A stretch of 64,000 bases of DNA. It comes from Crotalaria pallida. Taxonomy: Eukaryota > Streptophyta > Magnoliopsida > Fabales > Fabaceae. The notes below the pieces were generated by a model. That model searched no databases and was not told the origin of the DNA. It saw nothing but the letters and a program-made list of their open reading frames with translations. The stretch lies in the NCBI GenBank assembly GCA_037953625.1, contig CM075649.1:63348660-63412659 (forward strand). The letters are read 5' to 3'. Within the stretch, counting starts at the first letter, position 1. Each line of letters starts with the position of its first letter. This document shows positions 48,775 to 62,551 of this stretch, one piece after another. The translations under genes and the position numbers were made by a program.

Positions 48775-50373
48775 TTCTCCCCAACTTGCAGATTTCTCGT
48801 CCTCGAGAAATGCCTCGCAGAATTCCACGATCAACGGATGTCGGATTCCTTGGAGTGCTTCTCCCAATCTATAACAGCAGTCATCGTCCTTGAGTCGCCG
48901 CATATACATCGTTTTCTCAAAGGTGATCTTCTTGGGCCATTTCATCATTGGACACAATGGAATATTAATGGTATAGCTTTGTCAACAAGGGCTCAAAGGG
49001 TTCAATGGTTTCGAAACAAAGTTCAAAAAGAATAGCACACTTATGCCAATCCCGACAAGGGTACTACTTCCCTCACGGTCTTTCTTCCTTAATTCGACTC
49101 TTCTCATCCTTTTAAGCCTGAGTGGGTTATTACAAACCTAAAAATCTCCGTTTACTCCCCAACTTTGACTGATCATATTCCTATACATCACATCTATCCC
49201 ATAACATTTGACAGGGACTAAGGTCATAAAACTTCCTAACATTTACTAATTCTAGTTTACCTTACAAAACATCCCATCACTTTGTTCAAGCCTATTTGAG
49301 TATCATCTTAAATTCTACTGATTAAACCAAATTTTTGTGCTCTAAACCATTAAAAGCTCTCCAACTCAGGGATCTATCCTTCAGAGTAATGATCTTAACA
49401 CCCAATGACACTCTTAACTCCACAGCTTATAATCACCTATATCCATTAAAACATCAAATCTTGGTCATTTAACCTAATTTTGGTCGTCACTTAAAGGTTC
49501 TATCCATTAATTTCACCACTCCATCTAGTTGATCTTATGGTCCTATTATAAGTTCACATCTACCCCAATCATTCACCTACTCCAACTAAAGCTTTTCTAA
49601 CTCCAGCTCTTTCAGACTCATCCCAAATATCCACAATCTTAACATCATCTATGCCATTACTTGGGTTGGACTACTATCAAACTTTTCAGTTTTAATCCTT
49701 TTGTACACTCCACTATCTTACTTACGGTACTAGGGGTACTCTTATTCTAATGTATCACATCCGTTCATGCTTACTCCTTCCTCAACCACCATAACTCTTT
49801 CCTTAACAACACCTTACCGCCTACCTTATAACTTAGATATGTCTAGTCGATTGGCATAAGGTGTTAGGGTCTAAGGTTTTCATGGAAGGCCTTTTAGAGA
49901 GAACAAACGTATTGTCAAGTCAACTCAACGACACATAGAGTTTAGATAGGAAGAAGTGTCAACAAGGAAAGGGGGGTTCTAGTCGCAAAACAAAGTTGCA
50001 TGTCAATAGCTCAAAGGTTGTTTCAAACAAAAAGAGAATTCTCAAAAAAAGGGGTTCCAACAGTCAAGAGAGGTTCAGGTCAAAAAGAATAAAGTCTCCT
50101 TATGGTTCTGTTCACTGTTCCTTGTACTATCGTAGACAAATTCTTGACATGTTCCGAAGATAGAGAGATAGAACGATAGAGATAGAACGATAGAACGATA
50201 GGGATATAACGATAGAGATGGTATGATAGATACGGTGTGAGCGATCGCGTAGCTTCGTACTCCTATTCTTACTCAACGTAATTCTAACACTAACACACAG
50301 ACAGACACGCACGAGCAAGCATGTAAGCCCATGCATCAGGCTACTTTGGATAACCATTGCTCTGATACCACTC
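48775..50373 (-). mobile_element. Coding-less internal region 2 of the B-family element
   Basis: Runs from the polypurine tract complement (48775) to the primer site. It is nearly identical to 28236-29781, with an expanded GATAGAACGATAGA repeat near 50160-50210. No gag or pol remains. Confidence 0.9.
50354..50370 (-). other. Primer binding site, iMet type (internal region 2)
   Basis: CCATTGCTCTGATACCA on the plus strand, TGGTATCAGAGCAATGG on the element strand, three bases from the LTR. Confidence 0.93.
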
Positions 50374-53300
50374 TGTAACACCCCGATTTCGGCAACTTGA
50401 AAACATTATCTCTTTAACAAAATATAGTAAAAATTTGGGAAATTTTTTTTTTTAAAATGGTGACATGGGCATGAGAACCTTTAAGTTCAAAAACATTTCA
50501 ATAACTTAATTGTAATAAAATAACGTTCTCATGTCACACATCACGAGTCAAGTTGCAAACCGAGATGTTACTTAACATCACGCTTTGTGACTTGGCTTCA
50601 CAAATCTTTTTTTTTTAGAAAACATTTTCAAATATTGTTTCTTAAACATTCCATTTAATAAAATATCAAGCGGGGTACAAAATGATATAGCAATGTCAAC
50701 CAAGTAGTTGAAGGGAATACAGTGCTCGAAGGGATTACCTACTGCTAATCTTGATGTCTAATCTTCCTAACTGAAGTCCACCGCAGCAGCCTCATCGAGA
50801 TAATGTACGGATCTACTGCAGGGTCGGCCATCTATCCGTTACAATACTGGAATAACCCGATACGACAACATGATAGGAGAGATGGTCAGCATTCCAGAAG
50901 TACAAACATGACAGGACAATAGAATGGTCCCAGACAAGGAGGACTACAGCCTCAAATCAAATCATATCAGTTTATAAATATTCATGGCACACTGTCTCGC
51001 AGTGGCAATCAAGATGCCCCACTCCAGTCCCTCTCACTGTTCTAGATTTGCAATCTAGGGGGCGACAGTACTAATTTTAGTTTGCAAAGCAGAACTCACC
51101 ACGGCATTGGACCCAGTCCCTACCACGTTCGTACGCCACATGTGGAATTCGTTCCGCCTAGAAAAGTACTCTAGACTTCTTGACGTATCACCGTCATCGT
51201 CCTCCCCTAATGCAATCTCCACCTGATTATCCGCAGATACCCATAATATCTTCCTCTCCACTACTTCGGGTTAACTCTCATCACTCACCGCGTTAATATA
51301 TGTCTTTTAAAAGTCTTTTAATGATTTAATTAAAAGCTTGATCCTATTGGTCGGCTCATCCTTAGTGCATCCCTTCAACGAGTCCCAACCACTAATCCTC
51401 TCAGACATCTCTTCTCTCACATAGCTCAGAGCGGGTTTTTCCCTTGACAAGTCCACATCTCGGTTCTCCTTCCTTACAATTTCTCAAAATAGTTTTTCAT
51501 TATTCCTTCAAAATCATGTTTAAAAAACACTTTTCAAAATAAGATTTCACAAAGGTTTTCAAAAAATAATGTTTCACCAAAATCTTTTTCCAAAAATAAT
51601 GTTTCAAAAATCCTTTTCCCAAAAATAAGGTTTCTCCAAAAATCCTTTTCAAAAATTAAAGTTTCCAAGAATAAAGTTTCCGAAAATAAAGTTTCCAAAA
51701 ATAACGTTTCCAAAAATAAAGTTTCCCAAAATAAAATTCCCAAAAAAATAAAGTTTCCAAAACCCTTTTTTTTTAAAATAAGGTTTTATAACTCTTTATA
51801 ATCATAACATTTCACAAAATCTTTTTTCAAAAATAATGTTTCACAATCTCCCTTCAAAAACTCCTTTCAAAAATAATGTTTCATAAACCTTTTTCAAAAA
51901 TATCCTTTCATAAAACTTTTTCAAAATCACTGTTTTTCCTTGCCCACTTCAACATTCTATCCCCTCATAGCTGGACCTCAGAAAGCAATCATCTCATCAT
52001 TGTTTCCTCCAGGCTCTGGCTCAACTCATCGCTTTCATCACTTAGTCTTATATCTTTCTCTTACTTTATCTTGCATATCTTTTATATTCTTATTATTCAT
52101 TATTATTCGCAGCACTATTGTAATCCACAACAGATCAGATCTTATCAAGCATAATCATAAATAAACAGATAAATAACATTCTAACATTCAGACACAATCA
52201 AATAAACTCAGTACCTAACCTTACCGACTCAGGACCACTAAGTTTCGACTTTTGAGATGGTCGAAACACTTAACATGTTACCTAAATACCATGGTGTTTT
52301 GGGGAAACTTCTCTCTCACCTCGAATGACGACAATACTCACGATACGCTCCTTGGTTCCCGACGCGACGCTCGTAACTGCTTCCCGATTGTGACTGGAAC
52401 TCAAATAATTCTCTTATTAAAAATCGTTCTTATAAAAATTATTTCGAAAACAAGACATCATTACCAAAACTCCTTATTGAAAATCACTTTGATTCTAATT
52501 CATGATTAAGTAAAAACATTTCTTTAGCCACATACTTAAGAATTTAAAACTCATAACATTCATTTCAAAAACGTTCTTAACAAAACATGGACAGTTCCTT
52601 GGCTTTCAAAAAGGCCACATTTATCTTAAGGTTTTCTTATAAAAATCATTTGTTAAATTAGAAACCATGATTTTCAGAAATCATATGAAAAATCTTTTCA
52701 AACAATACTTTTCAATTAGTCAAATCATTTGGTTCACTTTATTTTCCTTAAAACCGAATCAAAATAATACAAGAATTAAATTATTCACAACAAATATAAA
52801 CCATTTATCATTTCATGCACATAAAACAAAATCACACAAATGTACCTAATTTCCATGCATGGTCGAATCCTATCCTACATGAGACAATATTTATATTAAA
52901 ATTTAATGATTGCTAACACATGCACATATGACAAACATATCATCCTACTTCTAAACATCACAATCTAACAATGGTTAAAGAACACACTAACTTGGAAAAA
53001 TGTTAGCATCAATCATGCAAAGGAAAAATCAATTTATTTCTTTTATTTGCATACCAAGACCGAATGGAATATAAGGAAAATCACTCAATACAAACATTTA
53101 TCAAATCAACTTTCATTCATACAAGATTAATTCAAATACTAATACAAAAATAAAAATAACCTAAATAAGGTTTGTTCCTAAACCGAATGGGACCATGAAA
53201 AATTTACTTCTAAACTTGAAATAAAAAGGTTTAAGTCCCATAGGTTTAGAAATCCCCAATCCTAACAATAAAACACACATGCAAAATGAAATGACCTTTC

Positions 53301-55225
53301 TTAAACATTTACAAGCACAAACCGTGGGTTTCACACAATGAATTCAACAAGTTTTAATTAAATCACAATAACATCAAGAATCATGTCAAGATATTTAGCT
53401 TCTAAGAAAACTCATGCATGCACTCAGAATTTCTAAATGGAGCATATTTTTACATGCATGTAGAGGAAATGATGATCTAGCATGGTTTCGTATTCTCCCT
53501 AGGTTTATCCGAATGATGACATGCATAAAGGCAAGATCTTACAAATTTATTTTCACATGCAAGGATCAAATTCAAGACCAAATCATGCAAAACTTTTAAA
53601 GTACCATCCGAATCATCATCATCACACACACAAAATCTTGATTCAATTATTTTTACACAAAAAAATTATTTTTAAAGCTTGTTATGTTTATTTCCTTTTA
53701 AAAACCGTGACATGCATACAAGGAAAATCAAGACCTTACACTCAAAACAAACACACAAAATTCAAACTTCATGTTTTCTCAAAGATCAATCATAGATCAA
53801 GACATGCAAGACAAGATCAAGGCAAAAACATAGACATAAACACAAAACCTAAACAAAATCGTGAAGAAGAAGTTAAAGATTAAAACATCCAAGTACAAAT
53901 ATTCAAGATCAAACCACAAAAATAACATGCAAGGCAACAAAACTTCAAGATCATAAGAAAATAAACACATGCACCACAAAAATCAAGCTTAAACAAAGTC
54001 CATAATAAAGTCCTTTACAAAACCAAAATTATTACACTAACTCTCTTAAATAACTACCTTAAACAAAACTTCTAACTTAAATCTTCAAATCCTTCTCTTC
54101 TCCTCCTAGGGTTTGCTTCGGCCTCCTCCTTTCTAGGGTTTTTGGATGGTTTTCTTCTTAATCTTTGAAGAAGAATATGGTTGATAAAGAAATTAGAGAG
54201 GTTTGGGTTAAGAGCTTTGGATTTTCACTCTCCTTTCTCTCTTCTTCCTCTTACGGCCAAGCTCTCTTTTCTCTCTAAGTCTCAAGAGTTTGATGTGCAC
54301 TTGGAATAAATGTTTGGAGTTGGTAAAGAAATGAGAATGAACTAGCCAACACTCACTCCTTCATACGGTTTTAAGAGCAAACAAGGGTGGGTAAATTTCC
54401 TCTTCTATCCTCGGTTCAAGGGTTTGGGTCAAGGGCAATTTGGTCTACTCAAAAACTTGCATGGGAGAGGTCATGTCACAAAGGAGACAAGGTGGAAGAA
54501 AGTCTTCCTAGGCATCATGAGTCACACACCCTAGTTTTCTACTTACTTTCTATTTAAATTCTTAATTTCTTAATGCATAAGAAAATTGCATCCTACTTGG
54601 TTCCTTGGTTCTAAATGGCCGAACCACATACATAAGCACACATACACATATAATTTCATTTCATGTTATCATGATAAGCATATAGCATGGAATCATGGAA
54701 TAATGCACATACATATTTAATCATGCATACCACTCCTTAAGACATTGTATTTCACACTCAAAACACACGGCACACACATACATCATACATACATCCACAT
54801 TCACACAAATCATGCATTCATTCATTTAGATTCACTAATTAAATTTCATGCATAATTCATTACACAAAAACACACATTCATCACTCAAAATTTCAAAGAT
54901 ACAATCCATAATGAAAATCAATAAACCGAACCAATTCAACTACAAATATAAACTTTACTTTATTTTATAAAGTCATCTTTTCACATACATCAAAAATCTT
55001 CAAAAAGAATAATTCGTTTAAAACCTCAAATCATTTTGATCAAAAGCAATTTCGTTTCATTAAGAAATAACAAAATCATAGTTTAGCTTTCATGAAATTA
55101 AACCTCATAAAAAAAATCATTTGCTAAAACACTTTAACTGAAAAAATCTTTCTTAAATTCTGAAAATTTCCCTTCAAATAAAATCTCCTTGAATTATTTG
55201 AGTCCAGAAAATGCGGGATGTTACA
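50374..55225 (-). repeat. B-family LTR-3 (4,852 bp), chimeric
   Basis: Plus-strand edges are TGTAACACCCCGATTTC and GCGGGATGTTACA. About 50930-55225 is nearly identical to the matching part of LTR-4, but 50374-50930 is diverged, shorter and lacks the ORF found there. It serves as 5' LTR for internal region 2 and 3' LTR for region 3. A degenerate AAAATAAAGTTTCC repeat fills 51500-51900. A (T)n run lies near 50440. Confidence 0.92.
51500..51900. repeat. Degenerate AAAATAAAGTTTCC repeats (LTR-3)
   Basis: About 20 imperfect copies, 16-20 bp period; repeated in LTR-4 at 58830-59225. FLETL-rich ORFs on the minus strand are by-products. Confidence 0.85.
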
Positions 55226-56871
55226 TTCTCCCCAACTTGAAGATTTCTCGTCCTCGAGAAATGGTGCATAGAACTGTCTCATTCAAGAGTGCATAGCTCC
55301 TCGTAGCAATCTTCTTCTTCATTCGCAGATGAACTGACTGTCGCGACAAAACGCTTATTTGCTATTCTCAAGAAGAATTCTAGATCAGGCTTATCAAACA
55401 ATCTCTGGGATCATCCCATTGTCAAATACAATGGTGTATAACAACGAGGTTTTTTCTAAGCGAATTAAATTCTCAAGGTCGTTCAATGTTGCTGAAACAA
55501 ATAGCAACTCGAAAGGGAAAGAATGTAATGCTTATGCCAATCCGGACAAAACACTATCATCACTATTACGTTCTCAGCTTACCCTTTTCTATCAATTTCA
55601 AGTCTAAACAGATCACCTTAAAATCTCAAATCATTATCTACTCCCCAACTTTAATGACCCTTACCACTGTACACCTCAACTACAGACATAACTCAACCCC
55701 AATAACTCTCAATCCTTACCTCAGATTCCACTGAACAATCACCCTTATAACTTCATCTTATTCATAACTAGTCCTTTCTTTCTTCAAACGACTGCTAATC
55801 CTCAAGAAACATATGCTTCACTTCACACCTCCTATCACCTACTGATCATAATAACTTAAGCATCCTAACTCCTTTTTCCATCCTCATGTTTAATCTTAAG
55901 GTCTAAATCCATTGAATCTCCTTCAATTCCTAGAATTATCTGGCTACTAAAGGATCTTTACTCCTAATAGAACTCCTCTAATCCATATTTTACCGTCACC
56001 TTGATTGACCACAACAATACGTTTTCCTTATTCATCCTTACTTGATCAACTCTTAAGGGTTCTAATTGTAAAATCCTTCGCTTCATCTACCCAAATTCCC
56101 ACTATTAACAGCCATTCGAACTCAATCATAGCATTCACCCTTCTTCCAATTCTAACTCTATGACTACCAACTCTTCCTACTCCCTCTGACTTCCAACTGC
56201 CTCGATACTACCTAGACCAAAATCCGGATAAATTCATACTTAATTCTAACCGACTCATACAATTCTTCATCTTATCTAAGACTCAAAGACACCCTCACTC
56301 TACACCATAGCCAATACACCTCCCTTTCCATGCATCTTAGTCTTTACCTTCCTTAAATACTGCTAATTTTCCTTAACAACTCCTCACAATTCCACTCCTA
56401 GTTCAGGGCAAACTACCTGACTGGCATAAGTCATCACCAAAGTTTTGGGAATCAAACGGCTTGATGACAGGGAAAGTTCTCAAAGGGAATTTCATAAATT
56501 TGGATTTTAATCAAGTCAAAAGGACATAAGGTCACTTTTAGAAATGAATCTGGGTAACAAACAATCATGATGTAGGTTCAAGGTTCAAGGTTCAAATCAA
56601 ATCCAAAGTTCAAAGGTTATTCTGAACAAAAAGGGCTCACAACAAGCGAAGGTTTCAATCAAAGAATGGTAAATTCAAATAAGAAGAGTAAGCTCCACTA
56701 CGGTTCTGGGTCACGGGTTCCACGGTAAAGCTCGGCGCATCCAAACGATCATTCGCACACTCTCGATGCCTCTATCCCTAATCGTTCTAGACTAACGCAC
56801 AAGACATACTATGAAGTATACATCCAATGTATTCACCACTTAAAGCTAAACCATTGCTTTGATACCACAAC
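55226..56871 (-). mobile_element. Coding-less internal region 3 of the B-family element (second subfamily)
   Basis: Between the polypurine tract complement TTCTCCCCAACTT (55226) and a primer site (56851-56867). It is nearly identical to 62552-64000 and clearly different from regions 1 and 2 beyond the shared PPT block. The plus strand is very poor in G from about 55560 to 56420. No retroviral-type ORF. Confidence 0.9.
56851..56867 (-). other. Primer binding site, iMet type (internal region 3)
   Basis: TGGTATCAAAGCAATGG on the element strand, one base different from the site at 50354. Confidence 0.9.
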
Positions 56872-57284
56872 TGTAACACCCCGATTTGGCAACTTGAAAA
56901 ATATACTTCTTTAATCACAAAATGTAGTGAAAATATGGGCCAATTTTTTTTTTTTTTTTTTTAAAACAAGTAGCATGGTTGAGTAGCATGAGTATGAGAA
57001 CCAATAAGTTTTCAAAAGCTCTTCGTATTTAAAAGTAATGTTCTCATATATCATGCTAAGCTTCAAGTTCCAAACCGAAGTGTCACAAGACACCGCACTT
57101 TGCAACTTGATTCTTCTCAACTCAATTAGCATAGCCCAATATTTTTTCGAAATCAGAGTTAGTGGTGCCCAATTGAATATATCATAGTTTGGGGAATTAC
57201 ATCATGGTACTGCGGATCTAGCTTTAGGGAAATACAAGGAACATAATACTTCAACTACAGGAAAAGAAACTACCAACTGGCTCA

Positions 57285-57710
57285 CTACGCTAAAGACGAT
57301 GGATCCACGGGTGGTGCCTCACTCTGGTCGATCTCGATCACATCCGCATCTGGAAAATCTTCTTCAATGTCCTCCTCTGGGTCTTCCTCGGGTTCACTCT
57401 CTTCCATAGCCTCGAATGCCTCGTCTGGTAAGTCGTTCAAAGCCTCGTCCAGTTCCTCCAGCTCCTCAGCCTCAGGGTCAATCCGTGCCGGCAAAGGCAT
57501 TGGGTGACCACCATGATAGTCTGCCGGTCCACCAGTCTGTAGATCCGAAAGCACAAAGCGACATGTGCGAGTATCTGGGACCGTTCCTCGAAGGGTATGG
57601 TTGGGATCGAAGATGTGAACCTCGGTGATTCCGCGCCATTCCCAACCTCGGTAGTTCACTTCCCATCTACCTTCGTCTCGGATATCGAACGTAAACTTAA
57701 CCGGATCCAT
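57285..57710 (-). CDS. Short ORF inside LTR-4, acidic C-terminus, 141 aa
   Basis: I do not recognise this protein. It starts MDPVKFTFDIRDEGRWEV four bases after a CCCTTAG acceptor, so it would begin the second exon of an LTR transcript. Residues 1-55 look beta-rich (TEVHIFDPNHTLRG, CRFVLSD). Residues 65-141 are Pro- and acid-rich (EELEELDEAL, EESEPEEDPEEDIEEDF). No signal peptide or membrane segment is seen. The ORF is more GC-rich than its surroundings. The same layout occurs, broken, in LTR A at 7599-8072. It is absent from LTR-3. Homology with the LTR A ORF is inferred from pattern and position, not alignment. Confidence 0.55.
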   Translation of the reverse strand: MDPVKFTFDIRDEGRWEVNYRGWEWRGITEVHIFDPNHTLRGTVPDTRTCRFVLSDLQTGGPADYHGGHPMPLPARIDPEAEELEELDEALNDLPDEAFEAMEESEPEEDPEEDIEEDFPDADVIEIDQSEAPPVDPSSLA

Positions 57711-58829
57711 GGACTAAGGGTTGACAACATAAGGACAGATACATAGACATAGACAGAAGAATTTGAGAGAATAAGTATTCCAAGACATGTTATGCCAACA
57801 GTGTGGAATTACGATAGGTAAGATATTAAGGACGCATAAAACATACAAACAAGCAACATATAAAACAATAACATTTAATTGATCATACAAACACTTACTC
57901 TATTCCATTACCACCTTTTCTTACAAGCTTATCTCATTCCATAACTTGCTTCTGCTGCGCAACTCTGATTCCATCACTACACAAGCTCGTTCTTTTTTCC
58001 ATGCTTTCACCCAAGGATTATTCTCAAACACACTTATATATATATATGTGTGTTTTCCTTTCTTTTCTTACTTAAGTTTTATGAATTCGAGTCCATCAAT
58101 GATGAGGGGGTTTTTAGATCATCATTGAGGAAAAACGCTCTCAGTTAGCACACACGTCTACATCTCCTCGGTCATCCACCCAACCTAGTCAGAAGCAAAC
58201 AGGAGTACAGGACCTTTACCGTTTGGGCACGACATCTGTCTCACAACAAATGGTCCCAGACCAGGAGGACTACAACCTCAAATCAAATCATATCAATTCA
58301 TAAATATTCATGGCACACTGTCTCGCAGTGGCAATCAAGATGCCCCACTCCAGTCCCTCTCACTGTTCTAGATTTGCAATCTAGGGGGCGACAGTACTAA
58401 TTCTAGTTTGCAAAGCAGAACTCACCACGGCATTGGACCCAGTCCCTACCACGTTCGTACACCACATGTGGAATTCGTTCCGCCTAGAAAAGTACTCTAG
58501 ACTTCTTGACGTATCACCGTTATCGTCCTCCCCTAATGCAATCTCCACCTGAGTATCCGCAGATACCCATAGTATCTTCCTCTCCACTACTTCGGGTTAA
58601 CTCTAATCACTCACAGCGTTAATATATGTCTTTTAAAAGTCTTTTAATGATTTAATTAAAAGCTTGATCCTATTAGTCGGCTCATCCTTAGTGCATGCCT
58701 TCAACGAGTCCCAACCACTAATCCTCTCAGACATCTCTTCTCTCACATAGCTCAGAGCGGGTTTTTCCCTTGACAAGTCCACATCTCGGTTCTCCTTCCT
58801 TACAATTTCTCAAAATAGTTTTTCATTAT

Positions 58830-59225
58830 TCCTTCAAAATCATGTTTCAAAAACTCTTTTAAAAATAAGATTTGACAAAGGTTTTCAAAAAATAATGTTT
58901 CACAAAAATCTTTTTCCAAAAATAATGTTTCAAAAAACCTTTTCCCAAAAATAAGGTTTCTCCAAAAATCCTTTTCAAAAATTAAAGTTTCCAAGAATAA
59001 AGTTTCGGAAAATAAAGTTTCCAAAAATAACGTTTCCAAAAATAAAGTTTCCCAACATAAAATTCCCAAAAAAATAAAGTTTCCGAAACCCTTTTTTTTT
59101 AAAAATAAGGTTTTATAACTCTTTACAATCATAACATTTCACAAAATCTTTTTTCAAAAATAATGTTTCACAATCTCCCTTCAAAAACTCCTTTCAAAAA
59201 TAATGTTTCATAAACCTTTTTCAAA
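58830..59225. repeat. Degenerate AAAATAAAGTTTCC repeats (LTR-4)
   Basis: Counterpart of 51500-51900, with small differences in copy sequence. Confidence 0.85.
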
Positions 59226-62200
59226 AACATTGTTTTTCCTTGCCCACTTCAACATTCTATCCCCTCATAGCTGGACCTCAGAAAGCAATCATCTCATCAT
59301 TGTTTCCCCCAGGCTCTGGCTCAACTCATCGCTTTCATCACTTAGTCTTATATCTTTCTCTTACTTTATCTTGCATATCTTTTATATTCTTATTATTCAT
59401 TATTATTCACAGCACTATTGTAATCCACAACATATCAGATCTTATCATGCACAATCATAAATAAACAGATAAATAACATTCTAACATTCAGACACAATCA
59501 AATAAACTCAGTATCTAACCATACCGACTCAGGACCACTAAGTTTCGACTTTTGAGATGGTCGAAACACTTAATATGTTACCTAAATACCACAGTGTTTT
59601 GGGGAAACTTCTCTCTCACCTCGACTGACGACAATACTCACGATATGCTCCTTGGTTCCCGACGGGACGCTCGTAACTGCTTCCCGATTGTGACTGGAAC
59701 TCAGATAATTCTCTCTTATTAAAAATCGTTCTTATAAAAATTATTTCGAAAACAAGACATCATTACCAAAACTCCTTATTGAAAATCACTTTGATTCTAA
59801 TTCATGATTAAGTAAAAACATTTCTTTAGCCACATACTTAAGAATTTAAAACTCATAACATTCATTTCAAAAACTTGCTTAACAAAACATGGATAGTTCC
59901 TTGGCTTTCAAAAAGGCCACATTTATCTTAAGGTTTTCTTATAAAAATCATTTGTTAAATTAGAAACCATGATTTTCAGAAATCATATGAAAAATCTTTT
60001 CAAACAATACTTTTCAATTAGTCAAATCATTTGGTTCACTTTATTTTCCTTAAAACTAAATCAAAATAATACAAGAATTAAATTATTAAACACTTAAATC
60101 ATTCCAACAAACACACAACAAATATAAACCATTTATCATTTCATGCACATAAAACAAAATCACACATATGTACCTAATTTCCATGCATGGTCGAATCCTA
60201 TCCTACATGAGACAATATTTATATTCAAATTTAATGATTGCTAACACATGCACATATGACAAACATATCATCCTACTTCTAAACATCACAATCTAACGAT
60301 TAAAGAACACACTAAGTTGGAAAAATGTTAGCATCAATCATGCAAAGGAAAAATCAATTTATTTCTTTTATTTGCATACCAAGACCGAATGGAATATAAG
60401 GAAAATCACTCAATACAAACATTTATCAAATCAACTTTCATTCATACAAGATTAATTCAAATACTAATAAAAAAAATAAAAATAACCTAAATAAGGTTTG
60501 TTCCTAAACCGAATGGGACCATGAAAAATTTACTTCTAAACTTGAAATCAAAAGGTTTAAGTCCCATAGGTTTAGAAATCCCCAATCCTAACAATAAAAC
60601 ACACATGCAAAATGAAATGTCCTTTCTTAAAAATTTACAAGCACAAACCGTGGGTTTCACACAAGGAATTCAACAAGTTTTAATTAAATCACAATAACAT
60701 CAAGAATCATGTCAAGATATTTAGCTTCTAAGAAAACTCATGCATGCACTTAGAATTTCTAAATGGAGCAAATTTTTACATGCATGTAGAGGAAATGATG
60801 ATCTAGCATGGTTTCCTATTCTCCCTAGGTTTATCCGAATGATGGCATGCATAAAGGCAAGATCTTACAAATTTATTTTCACATGCAAGGATCAAATTCT
60901 AGATCAAATCATGCAAAACTTTTAAAGTACCATCCGAATCATCATCATCACACACACAAAATCTTGATTCAATTCTTTTTACACAAAAAAATTATTTTTA
61001 AAGCTTGTTATGTTTATTTCCTTTTAAAAATCGTGACATGCATACAAGGAAAATCAAGACCTTACACTCAAAACAAACACACAAAATTAAAACATAATGT
61101 TTTCATAAAAATCAATCATAGATCAAGACATGCAAGACAAGATCAAGGCAAAAACATAGACTTAAACACAAAACCTAAACAAAACCGTGAAGAACAAGTT
61201 AAAGATTAAAACATCCAAGTACAAATATTCAAGATCAAACCACAAAAATAACATGCAAGGCAACAAAACTTCAAGATCATAAGAAAATAAACACATGCAC
61301 CACAAAAATCAAGCTTAAACAAAGTCAATAATAAAGTCCTTTACAAAACCAAAATGATTACACTAACTCTCTTAAATAACTACCTTAAACAAAACTTCAA
61401 ACTTAAATCTTCAAATCCTTCTCTTCTCCTCCTAGGGTTTGCTTCGGCCTCCTCCTTTCTAGGGTTGTTGGATGGTTTTCTTCTTAATCTTTGAAGAAGA
61501 ATATGGTTGATAAAGAAATTAGAGAGGTTTGGGTTAAGAGCTTTGGATTTTCACTCTCCTTTCTCTCTTCTTCCTCTTACGGCCAAGCTCTCTTTTCTCT
61601 CTAAGGCTCAAGAGTTTGATGTGCTCTTGGACTAAATGTTTGGAGTTGGTGAAGAAATGAGAATGAACTTGCCAACAATCACTCCTTCATACGGTTTTAA
61701 GAGCAAACAAGGGTGGGTAAAGTTCCTCTTCTATCCTCGGTTCAAGGGTTTGGGTCAAGGGCAATTTGGTCTACTCAAAAACATGCATGTGAGAGGTCAT
61801 GTCACAAAGGAGACAAGGTGGAAGAAAGTCTTCCTAGGCATCATGAGTCACACACCCTAGTTTTCTACTTACTTTCTATTTAAATTCTTAATTTCTTAAT
61901 GCATAAGAAAATTGCATCCTACTTGGTTCCTTGGTTCTAAATGGCCGAACCACATACATAAGCACACATACACATATAATTTCATTTCATGTTATCATGA
62001 TAAGCATATAGCATGGAATCATGGAATAATGCACATACATATTTAATCATGCATACCACTCCTTAAGACATTGTATTTCACACTCAAAACACACGGCACA
62101 CACATACATCATACATACATCCACATTCACACAAATCATGCATTCATTCATTTAGATTCACTAATTAAATTTCATGCATAATTCATTACACAAAAACACA

Positions 62201-62551
62201 CATTCATCACTCAAAATTTCAAAGATACAATCCTTAAGGAAAATCAATAAACCGAACCAATTCAACTACAAATATAAACTTTACTTTATTTTATAAAGTC
62301 ATCTTTTCACATACATCAAAAATCTTCAAAAAGAATAATTCGTTTAAAACCTCAAATCATTTTGATCAAAAGCAATTTCGTTTCATTAAGAAATAACAAA
62401 ATCATAGTTTAGCTTTCATGAAATTAAACCTCATAAAAAAAATCATTTGCTAAAACACTTTAACTGAAAAAATCTTTATTAAATTCTGAAAATTTCCCTT
62501 CAAATAAAATCTCCTTGAATTATTTGAGTCCAGAAAATGCGGGATGTTACA

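Larger units (their letters stand above)
56872..62551 (-). repeat. B-family LTR-4 (5,680 bp)
   Basis: Plus-strand edges are TGTAACACCCCGATTTGG and GCGGGATGTTACA. It contains an intact ORF (57285-57710), an acceptor on the minus strand just upstream of it (CCCTTAG, 57714-57720), a possible donor TTTAAG/GTAGTT at 61383 and a leader-like purine-rich segment (about 61440-61640). It is shared by internal regions 3 and 4. Confidence 0.93.

Noticed and set aside
58800..59132. FLETL-repeat minus ORF (also 51534-51743)
   Set aside because: Direct by-product of the AAAATAAAGTTTCC repeat.
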